Positions 8,819-18,084 of a stretch of 64,000 bases of DNA are shown here, one piece after another (the stretch's first letter is position 1; each line of letters begins with the position of its first letter). The translations under genes and the position numbers were made by a program. Source of the DNA: Paenibacillus eucommiae (GTDB taxonomy: Bacteria; Bacillota; Bacilli; Paenibacillales; NBRC-103111); NCBI RefSeq assembly GCF_017874215.1, contig NZ_JAGGLB010000001.1, forward strand, positions 1 through 64,000. The letters are read 5' to 3'. Below the pieces are notes generated by a model. It did no database searches, was not told the DNA's origin, and saw only the letters and a list, made by a program, of their open reading frames with translations.

Positions 8819-9721
8819 TCAAGATTTAGTAACTCGTTGTAGTTTTCCTAAATATTGTTCTCCTAAGCGGCTTAGGTTCACATTTTTATGTGTAATGGTT
8901 CCTATGTGTATTTCCTCATCGACCTCTAAAGGGATTGCAATAAAATCATTACCATGAAGCTCCTCACTAATAATGCCCGTAGAAATCGTGTACCCATTAA
9001 GTCCAATCAGCAAATTCACAATCGCGGCCCGATCACTTACTTTAACGCTTTTTTTGTGCTCCAAGGTACTGAGTATCTCTTCAGAAAAATAAAAGGAGTT
9101 ATATTCACCCTGCTCGAATGACAAGTAGGGAAATTCCTCCAAATCCTCGATACGCACACTTTTTCTTTGAGCTAACGGATTGTTTATACTAATAAATATG
9201 TGCGGTTTGGCTGTAAAAAGCTTTGAAAAAACAAGATCACTTTTTTTTAATAATTTAAGAATAATTTTTGAATTGAACTCGTTCATATATAATACGCCAA
9301 TCTCACTACGCAGGCTTTTTACATCATTGATAATGTCGTAGGTTTTGGTTTCCCTGATTGTAAATTCATATTCTTCTGCACCATGTTCCTTGATTAGATC
9401 TACGAAAGCATTTGCTGCGAAAGTATAGTGCTGTGTAGACACTGAAAAATGTTGTTTTGAAGGCTTATAATTTATATATTTTTCTTCCAAAAGTTGATAT
9501 TGCTGCATCATTTGCCTTGCATAACCTAAAAATTCCGCACCTTCCGTCGATAAGCTGATCCCTTGATTGGTTCGATTAAAAATTGAAATATGGATTTCAG
9601 CTTCTAATTCTCTGATAGCATTAGAAAGACTAGGTTGTGAAATAAACAGACTTCGCGCTGCTTCACTAAATGAACCTTTATTGGCAATTTCAACAGCATA
9701 TTTTAATTGCTGCAATTTCAT
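8819..9721 (-). CDS. LysR-family transcriptional regulator
   Basis: A 300-residue regulator with the classic N-terminal winged helix-turn-helix (residues ~1-60: GSFSEAARSLFISQPSLSNAIRELE) and a C-terminal effector-binding domain of the periplasmic-binding type. LysR proteins normally bind as tetramers and respond to a small co-inducer. The ATG at 9719-9721 is preceded by GGGGGAG at good spacing, so I chose it over the codon five residues upstream, which overlaps that site. It is followed on the same strand by the APC permease, its likely target or operon partner. Most LysR genes are divergent from their target; this same-strand layout makes the link less certain. Confidence 0.88.
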   Translation of the reverse strand: MKLQQLKYAVEIANKGSFSEAARSLFISQPSLSNAIRELEAEIHISIFNRTNQGISLSTEGAEFLGYARQMMQQYQLLEEKYINYKPSKQHFSVSTQHYTFAANAFVDLIKEHGAEEYEFTIRETKTYDIINDVKSLRSEIGVLYMNEFNSKIILKLLKKSDLVFSKLFTAKPHIFISINNPLAQRKSVRIEDLEEFPYLSFEQGEYNSFYFSEEILSTLEHKKSVKVSDRAAIVNLLIGLNGYTISTGIISEELHGNDFIAIPLEVDEEIHIGTITHKNVNLSRLGEQYLGKLQRVTKS

Positions 9722-9786
9722 AACGCACTCCCCCATCCCTTTACACCCGTCGTATTATTTTAAATCTACTGATCAAGAAAAAGCAA

Positions 9787-9819
9787 AGAAAACCATCAGA
9801 ACCATCCTGACGGTTTTCT
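9787..9819 (-). terminator. Rho-independent terminator after the GntR fusion gene
   Basis: AGAAAACCATCAG pairs with CTGACGGTTTTCT around a 7-base loop (one mismatch). On the minus strand it is followed by a T-rich run, correct for the gene ending at 9832. Confidence 0.75.
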
Positions 9820-9831
9820 AACTGGTTCCCC

Positions 9832-11235
9832 TTAATTCTTTATCACACGGGCTATCCCTTGCGCTGCAGCTTCCGCCGATTCCAGACCACACCAGTACAG
9901 CACCATGGCGGCCTCCAGCTCCTCCAGCACCTTCGGATCGTCGTACATCTCGTTTAGAAACAGACTGTTCTCGATCCGGTCCTCAACAATGTTCAGTGAT
10001 TCCAGCGTTAAGCGGTCCCATTTCTCCTCATTAACGGAGCTAAGAACAGACAGGTATCCCGCGTCTTTGCTGATCTCCTCCTGAACCTCCTTGGATAGCG
10101 CAGTTTCCAAAAAGCGCAAAGCCCAATCCACAGCCCCGCCATCGGCAGGCACCATGAAAACACTGGCCAGCATTAAAGTGGACTGGTTCTCGCCAAAAGG
10201 CAGTGAGGCTACCTTAGGTTCAAATTGCAGCTTCTCTTTCCCCCATCCCGCAAGCTCGACCGAATTCGTCAGCAGCATTCCCGCTTTACCATAGACGAAA
10301 GCCTCGGATTCCACTTGGGTTCTTGGATTCATAATAGCGATCCGCTCCCGGTACAACAAATCGTGCATAAAGTTCAGTGTCTTTTCAATTGCCTCCAGCT
10401 TCACAGGCTCTTTAAAGCTGAACCCGTTTTGCAGAGCAAAAACCGGCCAGCGGTTCAGTCCCGTCGATATCGAAAATCCATATTGATCCAGAATCCCGTC
10501 GCCATTCGTATCAAGCGTCAGCTCCCGCGCCGCGCGAAGGAAATCGGCCTTGCTCCAGCCAAGCTCTGGTTGTGCTATGCCATACTTATCAAACAAATCC
10601 GGATTGTACACCAAATATATCGTGGAAAAAGTGACTGGAACCGCAAGCATCTCATCATTCCGGTGAAACGCATCTACCAGGCGTGGATATAGCAAAGCTA
10701 AGCTATCAGCAAGCGGAACTTTCAAATCGATGAATTTCTCTTCGCCCTCCGCTTCAAAGCAATGTCTATCCGCTGTAAAGATAATGTCCGGCTTCAAGCC
10801 ATTCTCACTGTTGGAGCGCACATACCCCCAAAAATCTTGAGCCGGAAAATTGTACAGCTTCACTTCGACATGTGGATACTTGCTTTGGAAGGCTTGAATG
10901 ATCAGATCCATACACTGATTAGCAAAAAATGATGGCGCTGCCGCAAAAATACGCAGTACCTTCCGGTAGTTCTCAGGTATAACCAAATCTAAGGCAACCG
11001 TCGTGCCTTGTCCTACTTTTTTTACAATCAGTCCTTCCTGCTGCAGCTGATCCAAGGATTTTCGAACTGACGTTCTACTTAAATTATAGTGCTTGCACAG
11101 CTCATTTTCCGAGAGCAAGAATTGCCCGGGCTTGATATAGCCAGATAGAATTTGCTCACGTAACATATTGGCCAATTTGGAATAGCGAAATTCGCTCTCT
11201 CTTCTCATAGGTTTGTCCGTCCATTTCATAATCAT
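9832..11235 (-). CDS. GntR winged helix fused to a solute-binding-protein domain
   Basis: The 467-residue protein joins a GntR-type winged helix (residues ~15-85, SENELCKHYNLSRTSVRKSL) to a full extracellular-type sugar-binding domain (~90-460, with IIFTADRHCFEAEG, VPVTFSTIYLVYNPDLFDKY and a calcium-loop-like DTNGDGILD). There is no signal peptide or membrane helix, so the binding domain must act in the cytoplasm, presumably as a ligand sensor. GntR proteins usually carry UTRA or FCD effector domains; this pairing is uncommon but seen in Paenibacillus-type genomes. A 7-bp inverted repeat just upstream (11252-11271) may be its own operator. Likely target: the esterase/aminotransferase genes at 11452-14157. 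No strong ribosome site marks the start; ATGs at 11229 and 11208 are alternatives. Confidence 0.85.
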   Translation of the reverse strand: MIMKWTDKPMRRESEFRYSKLANMLREQILSGYIKPGQFLLSENELCKHYNLSRTSVRKSLDQLQQEGLIVKKVGQGTTVALDLVIPENYRKVLRIFAAAPSFFANQCMDLIIQAFQSKYPHVEVKLYNFPAQDFWGYVRSNSENGLKPDIIFTADRHCFEAEGEEKFIDLKVPLADSLALLYPRLVDAFHRNDEMLAVPVTFSTIYLVYNPDLFDKYGIAQPELGWSKADFLRAARELTLDTNGDGILDQYGFSISTGLNRWPVFALQNGFSFKEPVKLEAIEKTLNFMHDLLYRERIAIMNPRTQVESEAFVYGKAGMLLTNSVELAGWGKEKLQFEPKVASLPFGENQSTLMLASVFMVPADGGAVDWALRFLETALSKEVQEEISKDAGYLSVLSSVNEEKWDRLTLESLNIVEDRIENSLFLNEMYDDPKVLEELEAAMVLYWCGLESAEAAAQGIARVIKN

Positions 11236-11251
11236 TGTCTAAATCGTAGTC

Positions 11252-11271
11252 ATCATCAAGTTGCTGATGAT
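11252..11271. promoter_or_regulatory. Inverted repeat upstream of the GntR fusion gene
   Basis: ATCATCA at 11252-11258 and TGATGAT at 11265-11271 form a 7-bp inverted repeat with a 6-bp centre, 17-36 bp upstream of the regulator start. Size and place fit autoregulation by a GntR dimer. Untested. Confidence 0.4.
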
Positions 11272-11305
11272 ACAAGTATATAACAATCTTGTGAAAATAG
11301 AAAAG

Positions 11306-11332
11306 AGGACCCTCCAAATGCAGGAAGGTCCT
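11306..11332 (-). terminator. Rho-independent terminator after the SGNH hydrolase
   Basis: AGGACCCTCC pairs with GGAAGGTCCT (one mismatch) around AAATGCA. On the minus strand it runs into CTTTTCTATTTTC, a usable T-rich tail for the transcript ending at 11452. Confidence 0.7.
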
Positions 11333-11451
11333 TCTATGAGCATTACTTTGAGCAATTCATTGGGCAATAAATTGGGCACTACTACGGGCATTACCCCTAG
11401 CTTACTTTTAGGCCACTTCTTGGCTTATATTAAAGCTACTTTAAAGCTAAT

Positions 11452-12564
11452 TTAGGCTTGGTTAATACCCAGCACTTGTGCCATAACCGGAGTTAAACCT
11501 TCTGCCATGCGCAAGAAACCAAGATCAGTCGGATGCACACCGTCTACTGTACATTCCTCAAAGTCTTCACCAAGCAGCTCCGAGCCATCGTAGAAATAAA
11601 TGTTTCTGTCCCCCTGCCGCTGCCGCTGGGCAACCGTTTCCTCCTGGACCTGTTTCATTGCTAATCGTGCCTTCATAGCTTCTTCGAAGAACTGCTCTCT
11701 GGCGTATTTGATTTTGGACAGTACAAGAATCGGCACCTCCGGATGGACGCGGCGGTAAATATTAATAAATTCAGGAAGTGTAATCCCCATTCGCTCAGCG
11801 TTAAGACAGTTCGCCTCATAATCCAGCACCAGGCAGGCGGGGTCAGGAATCGTTGCTATGATCTCAGCCAATTCAGGCTCCCCGAGCCCGCTTCCGGAAA
11901 AGCCCAAATTAATAAATTCGAGCGGGAATTTGCGGCTTAAAATGTTCGTATAGGCCATGCCGGGGCGGCAAGCACATCCACCTTGCGTAATCGAGGTGCC
12001 ATAAAAGATGGCGCGTCCTGCGTGCTTATAAGGTATGGGAGCTATAACTTCAGCATTCGGCTCAACGCCGATTTCCACATCAAGAACCCCTTGATAAAGC
12101 GGAAAATTAATGATAATATTGCGATTTTGCTTCTCTAAAGCGTCAAAAAAAACGCTCTCATATTCCGTCTTCGTATGATCATAGGTCGTCGTACTGTAAT
12201 ATAGCCATTTCCCTTCACTTTCAATGTAACAGTCGAACCCGCATTGGCCGGTGGCCGGCATATGATACATATTCGCTGCACCCTGAAGCTTCACTCTGAT
12301 CTTAAGCACAGCAGAATTCGTCTGAAAACGGATTTGTCCACCCGCCGTACAATTCGCAAGCTCCTCTACTGCGTTAGAAATCTTATGTGCCGGAGACTTC
12401 GGTAACCTGCGGTACACACCTTCCTCCTCGAACCAGGCTAAACCCGCGATGTGAAACGGCGCATGCAGTGGTGAAAGCCATTTCGTATCTCCTGTCTGGG
12501 GCAATTCAAGACTCATATTGGCATCAAGCTCATCAATGCGCAAAGCTTTTTTTTCCTCCGGCAT
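11452..12564 (-). CDS. SGNH/GDSL esterase with N-terminal GxDLY-type domain
   Basis: A 370-residue predicted carbohydrate or acyl esterase. Residues ~25-180 form a beta-rich domain containing GFDCY, close to the GxDLY signature of two-domain SGNH proteins. The catalytic domain follows: YGTSITQGG near residue 190 gives the nucleophile serine, GFSGSG the oxyanion glycine, DYEANC replaces the usual GxND block, and DGVHPT near the end supplies Asp and His. No signal peptide is present, so it is probably cytoplasmic and acts on imported acetylated sugars. AAGGAG leaves seven bases before the ATG at 12562-12564; the ATG two codons earlier abuts the site. It shares its strand with the aminotransferase upstream, but a terminator at 12817-12859 separates them. 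Confidence 0.85.
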   Translation of the reverse strand: MPEEKKALRIDELDANMSLELPQTGDTKWLSPLHAPFHIAGLAWFEEEGVYRRLPKSPAHKISNAVEELANCTAGGQIRFQTNSAVLKIRVKLQGAANMYHMPATGQCGFDCYIESEGKWLYYSTTTYDHTKTEYESVFFDALEKQNRNIIINFPLYQGVLDVEIGVEPNAEVIAPIPYKHAGRAIFYGTSITQGGCACRPGMAYTNILSRKFPLEFINLGFSGSGLGEPELAEIIATIPDPACLVLDYEANCLNAERMGITLPEFINIYRRVHPEVPILVLSKIKYAREQFFEEAMKARLAMKQVQEETVAQRQRQGDRNIYFYDGSELLGEDFEECTVDGVHPTDLGFLRMAEGLTPVMAQVLGINQA

Positions 12565-12816
12565 TATCATTCTCCTTGTACTGTATAAGTATTTTTAACT
12601 TGCACTTGCTTCTCTCCACACTTTGTATCGGATTTAGTATGGGAATGAGCGCCTCCAGAAATAGCTTGTTTCACAATTGAATGCGCTGTTATGTATGTTA
12701 TTAATTTTACATTTTATCCTTGATGTTATCAATCCATTTTTAGCTTCCATTCAGTGATTGGCGAGTCGGTGGTGGGTAAGTGGCGTAGGTGGGGTAGGTG
12801 GTCTTAATAATCTCAC

Positions 12817-12859
12817 AAAAAAAAGGCTCTCCAATGATGAAAGCATCACTAACAGAGCC
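12817..12859 (-). terminator. Terminator with a cassette-like palindrome in its loop
   Basis: GGCTCT and AGAGCC form the stem and eight T bases follow on the minus strand, right for the aminotransferase gene ending at 12925. The loop holds an inner palindrome which on the minus strand reads GTTAGTGATG-CTTT-CATCATTGG. Its first ten bases are identical to one arm of a palindrome in quartet 3 at 22289. Confidence 0.75.
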
Positions 12860-12924
12860 AGCTTTTATGAAATTTTTTCAGCTTAGATGCGCTGCCTGAG
12901 CCAGGCTCGCTCTATAAAGTCTTA

Positions 12925-14157
12925 TTACACACTGTAATGCGCGGCTACTTTACGGATCCCCGCAATCACGTCTTCGATATCCTGATCGGTAAAAAACTCA
13001 TTAATCGGCAGGCGGATCGATGTTAATAGAATCTGCTCAGCCACTGGGCTGGTTCCTTTACTGTATTCCGTATCGGATAGCTCAAACGGGAAGCTGCTGT
13101 TCGGGTAGGCCTGCTTCTTTTGGAACAAAGGCTGCATGTACACGACTTGTGGAATGTACCCCGCTGAGCAGGAAATGCCTTCTTCAGCCAAAGCTTGCGC
13201 GAACTCATCCCGCGAACAGCTCAGCTTCGACTCATCCACTCGCATGAGATAGAACCAATATGAGCTCCAGCCTCCCTCCGTGATCTGATGCGGCTGAATT
13301 GCAGCTAGATCCTTGATGCCCGCTGTCAGCTTATCCCCGAAGCGGTTCCGCTGCTCGCAGATCCAGTTCAGCTTCTTTAATTGGGCAATACCGACAGCCC
13401 CCTGCAGCTCAGTCATCCGATAGTTGGGCGCTAGATGTGTTAAATCGCGTACGACACTGCTGCCAAAGCGCTGATAGTTTTTATCGGCAAAAGCATGCGT
13501 AATGTAATAGTCTGCTTCTTCGCCGGAGTTCACCGTTACAATGCCTCCGTCGCCAGTTGACATATGCTTGAAATCATTCGTGCTGAAGCAGCCAAAATCA
13601 CCAATTGTTCCAGCTAGGCGGCCCTTATATTTACAAAGGTAGCTTTGTGCGCAATCCTCTACAACCTTCAGCCCATGCCTGCGGGCAATGTCCATAATGG
13701 CGTCCATATCACACGGATTGCCTGCAAGATGCACAACAACAATCGCCTTCGTCCTTGGCGTGATAAGCGCTTCGATCGATTTCGGGTCCAGATTGTACGT
13801 ATGCGGCTCCAGATCGGCAAATACCGGAATCGCATTCTGATACAAAATTCCAATGAGCGTGCCCTGGTCCGTAATCGGGCTGGTAATCACTTCATCTCCA
13901 ACAGATATTCCGCATGCCCCCAGAGCCACATGGATCGCAGCCGTACCGGACGAAGTAGCCACACTATATTGGATTCCATACATCTCATTAAAATTGCTCA
14001 AAAACGTTTTAACCTTATTTCCAAAGTGATAAAACAACGTATTTTGCTCCAGCGCTTCCAGCAGCTCCTTGGCTTCCTCCAAACCGAACCGCTTTCCGCT
14101 GCCGTACGGAGTCGTCTTCACTTTATCGCCGCCGTGTATAGCCAACTTGCTTGTCAT
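12925..14157 (-). CDS. DegT/DnrJ/EryC1/StrS-family PLP aminotransferase
   Basis: A 410-residue fold-type I aminotransferase, clearly of the sugar-aminotransferase family but only distantly similar to the pair at 1330 and 23007. The phosphate-binding TSSGTAA lies near residue 70, Asp in VEDCAQ near 168, and the Schiff-base lysine in FSTNDFKHMSTGDGG near 197, the last motif being characteristic of the family. The ATG at 14155-14157 is 13 bases from AAGGAG; a GTG four codons earlier sits only one base from it and is less likely. It probably makes an amino sugar or amino cyclitol from a keto sugar with glutamate or glutamine as donor. The neighbouring esterase and fusion regulator suggest a degradative or remodelling role. 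Confidence 0.87.
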   Translation of the reverse strand: MTSKLAIHGGDKVKTTPYGSGKRFGLEEAKELLEALEQNTLFYHFGNKVKTFLSNFNEMYGIQYSVATSSGTAAIHVALGACGISVGDEVITSPITDQGTLIGILYQNAIPVFADLEPHTYNLDPKSIEALITPRTKAIVVVHLAGNPCDMDAIMDIARRHGLKVVEDCAQSYLCKYKGRLAGTIGDFGCFSTNDFKHMSTGDGGIVTVNSGEEADYYITHAFADKNYQRFGSSVVRDLTHLAPNYRMTELQGAVGIAQLKKLNWICEQRNRFGDKLTAGIKDLAAIQPHQITEGGWSSYWFYLMRVDESKLSCSRDEFAQALAEEGISCSAGYIPQVVYMQPLFQKKQAYPNSSFPFELSDTEYSKGTSPVAEQILLTSIRLPINEFFTDQDIEDVIAGIRKVAAHYSV

Positions 14158-14336
14158 ATAACCCGTCACTCTCCTTATTCAATCCCTCTGATCACTACCC
14201 CTTTATGTTAAAATGAAAACAGCTTAGGCAAAGGTCAAAATCAAAACGAAAGCAGTCATTTCTTTACAAGCATTTTATTTAAGAAAAGTACCTTGTCGCG
14301 TCCTTTGATGGGCGTGTTCGTGACGCCAGTGCTTGG

Positions 14337-14460
14337 GAGGGAATGGCTGTGGACTCCAGCCGCTGTTAAAGATTTGTTCCCTTGAATGGAATGGATGTGG
14401 AGGCAGGAACAAATCTTTAAAGGCGGACACTACCGCTCTTCCGCCCACAGCCATCCCCTC
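14337..14460 (+). repeat. Large hairpin of composite repeat 2
   Basis: GAGGGAATGGCTGTGG pairs with CCCACAGCCATCCCCTC, and inside it TTAAAGATTTGTTCC pairs with GGAACAAATCTTTAA. Each arm is interrupted by the unpaired strings CTCCAGCCGC and GCGGACAC. Confidence 0.8.
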
Positions 14461-14601
14461 TTCTCAGCTACAATCGCACGAATCACACGAAAACCAAGAT
14501 CAAACGGACAGCCAGCAAGGGTGTTTCACTTGGTTGGAGGAAATTCCCTGCGGCAAAGACGCTGGAGATGAAGAGCCCGCGCAGCTAAGAGGAGCTGATA
14601 C

Positions 14602-14791
14602 TTTTACGATGTTTTTCATCGTTAAAAGCATCAACTCCTCTCCACAACCTTACTTTAACAATGAAAAACATCGTTAAAATCCCCTTTAACCACCCAGAGA
14701 GGCCATCTGACCTCTTTTAACGATGAAAATCATCATTAACGTGACTGCTCACCCGAAAATACTTACTTTAACGATGAAAAACATCGTTAAG
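14602..14791 (+). repeat. Palindrome quartet 2
   Basis: Palindromes begin at 14602, 14654, 14716 and 14767 (spacings 52, 62, 51). The first loop is TTTTT, the others A-rich. Two copies carry a single arm mismatch (AACAATG and CATCATT). Confidence 0.85.
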
Positions 14792-14955
14792 TGAAGACAC
14801 GCTCATTTCGGGAGAGCAAAGGCTGTTACTATCACTCTTCCCTTTATCACTGCAAAGTTGCACTGCGTTATTAAAGATTATCCACTCCAGACACCCCTCA
14901 AAAACTTCTACTTTCTAGCGAATAAAACCAAAAAAATCGTTGCTTTGTCCTGCAT

Positions 14956-17115
14956 TCAGTCCCGCGACTGATTCCGGTATTTTCCTGGAGGCATACCTGT
15001 CACCTGCTTGAAAATACGCGAGAAGTTCTGCGAATTCGTATAGCGGAGGCGTTCCGATATTTCTTTTAGCGCCATATCCGTATGCGCCAGCCATTCCTTG
15101 GCCTTGGAAATACGCAGCTGAATCAAATATTCGACAAAAGAGTAGCCCGTCTCATTTTTAATCAGCCGGCTGATGTGTGAGGATGACACTGCAAAACGAT
15201 CGGACAGCAGCTGCAAGGACAAATCCTGATCATAATGCAGCTCCATATATTCGATCAGCTCACGGGTAAGCCTCTTCTTTCCTTGCTGCTGGAACTGCTC
15301 CAAATGCCGTTCAAGAGCAGGAAAAAAAACCGTACAAAACCAGGACTTGGCATGCTCAATCGAAGGCAGCGATGATAACTGATCATAACGTTCGTCATCG
15401 ATCAGCTCACTGAGATCATGTCCCATCTCCTGAAGCCGGGTGTCGATCTCACCCATCAAATAGTTGAGCGAGCCCAAGATGAGCTCCGGATTCGGAACAT
15501 GGGCCGAAAGCTGGGCGATCATCATCTCGAAATGCTCAGCCGCCTGGCTCACCTCTCCTTCGATAATGCTGGTGACGATCATTTTATGCCACTTCACGAA
15601 AAACCGATTCGACTGCTTAACCGAGAAGCTTTCTGTCATTTGGGCTGTAATAACTTTTTCTGTACCAAGGATAAATTTATAGCCGATCAGATCCTCCGCT
15701 TCACGGAACTTTTCCCCAAGCTGCCGGTAATGCCTGAAGCCACGGCCGATTACAAGAGCCGCAGGGTCGCCGCTTTGCCGTTTGACTTCTTCCAGAAGCA
15801 GCGTACCCAGTGCGAACATGGCCTGATCGCCATCCTCATCCGGGTCTGCTATGCCAACGACGAACACAATTTTCCCGCTGCCCTCTATGGCAAACAGACA
15901 TGGATGCCGTTTTTTCACCAGTACCTGCAGCAGAGCAGCTAATTCACGGTCGCTGAGCCCTTGATCCGGAACATCGGCTTCTACAGAAGCCTTGGGACTC
16001 TCCCGTTCGATCACAATAATATAGAACCAGAAACAGGTTTGCAGAAAATTGTTTTGCAGCACAAAGTCTTTATCCGCCGGTTCTCCACGCAGCATTTTGA
16101 GCAGTGTATTTTCCTGCAGCTCCGGTAATTTTTCATACATACGCTTGAAAGGAAAGGAAAATCTCTGTGTACCAATGATCGAAAAAATAAGCCAGACTCC
16201 CGTTAATATGCCAGTCATGGTCCAAGTAAATTGCTTAATATGATTGGCCCTCTGCCTCAGCTCTTTTGTCGGCGTTATCGTCATATAGGTCCAATCGTTG
16301 AAAGCGGACTTGATAGAATTCAATTTATACTCGATTTGATCGGAGTTATAGTGGCTGTAAGCCGCCTTTCGGGTCATCCAGAAATCATACAGCCCCATAC
16401 CCGGTGTCAGCATAGTCCCGACCTCAGCATAATTGGAACTGACGATAATTCGTCCTAAATCATCAATGACAAGCACTTGACGGCCTTCATTTTCATTAGT
16501 ACCAGTGCTTCTCAGCACATCAAACAAACTGTTTGTGTTCACTTCCAGCATGAGCGTGCCGATCTGTTCTGCAGGAGAAGATTGGACAGGGATGGAGCGA
16601 AGCAGAATCATATCTTTCTGATTGGCATAAGTCTTTGGCGGAACGATGACCGAGCCCGGATATATCGGAATGGACAAATCAAGCAGGTTAGCCAGCGGAA
16701 ACCTCTTGGCCTGAATTTGCCCATATTCCTCGGAATAAACCATTTTGAAGCCGGTATACAGCAGTGACATTTTGAAACGGATATCGGAGACCGCCCGGTA
16801 TTGTCTGGCACTCACATTTAAAGTGGTAATGGAGTCAAGCGGATCAAGAAGCGGACCTTGACGCAAATCTTCGAGAACATTAGGATCCGTAGCAATATGG
16901 ACAGATATCATTTCCAGCCTTTTCATAAACCCGGTTAATTGCTGCTCGATTTGTCCCAAAATGATCTGCTGGCTTCTGTTCACTTCTTCTTCCACATTGG
17001 CCACTGCCGTGTAGTACGATAAAGTCCCCAGAATTGGCAGTGGAACAATACATAGAAATAATGAGTACAGCAGCAGCTTCTTTTTAAAAGATAATCTCCC
17101 CCATTTTCCAGTCAC
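14956..17115 (-). CDS. AraC-family regulator with extracytoplasmic sensor domain
   Basis: A 719-residue membrane regulator. A first membrane helix lies at residues ~12-34, an extracytoplasmic sensor region (Cache-like by layout) at ~35-290, a second helix at ~292-315 (WTMTGILTGVWLIFS), then a cytoplasmic linker and a C-terminal double helix-turn-helix AraC domain from ~620 (LSLQLLSDRFAVSSSHISRLIK, then YTNSQNFSRIFKQVTG). This one-protein sensor/regulator type is common beside LplABC-like importers in Paenibacillus. The GTG start at 17113-17115 has AAGGGGGG nine bases upstream. It follows the permease gene by 75 bp on the same strand and may close that operon, controlling it in response to extracellular sugar. 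Confidence 0.87.
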   Translation of the reverse strand: MTGKWGRLSFKKKLLLYSLFLCIVPLPILGTLSYYTAVANVEEEVNRSQQIILGQIEQQLTGFMKRLEMISVHIATDPNVLEDLRQGPLLDPLDSITTLNVSARQYRAVSDIRFKMSLLYTGFKMVYSEEYGQIQAKRFPLANLLDLSIPIYPGSVIVPPKTYANQKDMILLRSIPVQSSPAEQIGTLMLEVNTNSLFDVLRSTGTNENEGRQVLVIDDLGRIIVSSNYAEVGTMLTPGMGLYDFWMTRKAAYSHYNSDQIEYKLNSIKSAFNDWTYMTITPTKELRQRANHIKQFTWTMTGILTGVWLIFSIIGTQRFSFPFKRMYEKLPELQENTLLKMLRGEPADKDFVLQNNFLQTCFWFYIIVIERESPKASVEADVPDQGLSDRELAALLQVLVKKRHPCLFAIEGSGKIVFVVGIADPDEDGDQAMFALGTLLLEEVKRQSGDPAALVIGRGFRHYRQLGEKFREAEDLIGYKFILGTEKVITAQMTESFSVKQSNRFFVKWHKMIVTSIIEGEVSQAAEHFEMMIAQLSAHVPNPELILGSLNYLMGEIDTRLQEMGHDLSELIDDERYDQLSSLPSIEHAKSWFCTVFFPALERHLEQFQQQGKKRLTRELIEYMELHYDQDLSLQLLSDRFAVSSSHISRLIKNETGYSFVEYLIQLRISKAKEWLAHTDMALKEISERLRYTNSQNFSRIFKQVTGMPPGKYRNQSRD

Positions 17116-17190
17116 GAACGGTCACCCCCCTTCATTAACTGTAGGTAAATCTTATCATAACATTTCAAGGAATTGAATCCGCTTTCCTGC

Positions 17191-18069
17191 TCAGCCTTTG
17201 ACGGCCCCAACCAGAATGCCGTGCATGAAATATTTTTGCAAGAAAGGGTAAATGACCAGAATAGGCAGGATGGACAAAATAAGCGCAGCCATCTTCATAT
17301 TCTCCGGGTGGACCTTCATACGGGTGCTTACCGACTGCTGGGTGATCATGTCAATGGCAGCGGCATTAAACAAAATATCACGAAGCTTATACTGCAGTGT
17401 CCACAGGCTGTCATCGCGAATATACAGCAGGACATTAAACCATTCATTCCAGTAGCCTACCGCACTGAATATCGTAAAGGCCATCACCATAGGCAAAATT
17501 AAAGGAAAAATAATGCTTGCAAGCAGCCGTACCGCACCTGCACCATCCATTTCCGCAGACTCGATCAGCTCTTTGGGCAGCTGCATAATCGAGTTACGGA
17601 ACACAATGATATAAAAAATGCTGACAAGGCTCGGTAAAATAAGCGCTCCATACGTGTTGTTCAGCCCGAGATTATTGACGAGCAAATACGTAGGGATCAG
17701 GCCGCCGCTGAAATACATCGGAATGAGAATATAAATGAAGATGATGTTCAATCCTATTATTTTTCTATTGGCTAGTGCGTATCCGGCTGCAAGTGAAATC
17801 AGAATGCACAGCACCGTATTGACGCCAGTCAGCATAATCGTATTTAAAGCCGCCCGAAGAAACGGCCAATTGTTAGCAAGGGTAGTGTAAGCATCCCAAT
17901 TGAAGCCTACCGGCCAGAAGCCAACCTTGCCAGCCGCTACTGCACGATAATCACTAAAGGATACGGCCAGCACGTTGATAAAAGGTAAAATAATCGACAA
18001 ACTGAACAAAGTGAATAAACAATAATTGATGACTTCAAAAACTTTGCGCGATGGCGACTTGTACAGCAT
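17191..18069 (-). CDS. Carbohydrate ABC transporter permease (LplC/MalG type)
   Basis: A 292-residue permease with six predicted membrane helices. The cytoplasmic EAA loop near residue 180 reads ELIESAEMDGAGAVRLLASIIFPL, the coupling site for the ATPase, and the terminus GILVGAVKG is the usual MalG-like end. It forms a heterodimer with the permease encoded just upstream (15-bp gap) to move an oligosaccharide into the cell. GGGAGGGG precedes the ATG. No ATPase gene is in this operon, as is usual for such importers in Paenibacillus, which share one ATPase. Confidence 0.92.
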   Translation of the reverse strand: MLYKSPSRKVFEVINYCLFTLFSLSIILPFINVLAVSFSDYRAVAAGKVGFWPVGFNWDAYTTLANNWPFLRAALNTIMLTGVNTVLCILISLAAGYALANRKIIGLNIIFIYILIPMYFSGGLIPTYLLVNNLGLNNTYGALILPSLVSIFYIIVFRNSIMQLPKELIESAEMDGAGAVRLLASIIFPLILPMVMAFTIFSAVGYWNEWFNVLLYIRDDSLWTLQYKLRDILFNAAAIDMITQQSVSTRMKVHPENMKMAALILSILPILVIYPFLQKYFMHGILVGAVKG

Positions 18070-18084
18070 GCCTGCTCCCCTCCC

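Larger units (their letters stand above)
14285..14922 (+). repeat. Composite intergenic repeat, copy 2 (near full length)
   Basis: The element begins with the head GTCGCGTCCTTTGATG, continues through the 120-nt hairpin (14337-14460), the text CAAACGGACAGCCAGCAAGG, and the quartet at 14602-14791. It ends with GACACGCTCATTTCGGG and AAAAACTTCTACTTTC. Together it fills almost the whole gap between the aminotransferase start and the AraC gene end. I find no gene in it. Confidence 0.8.
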
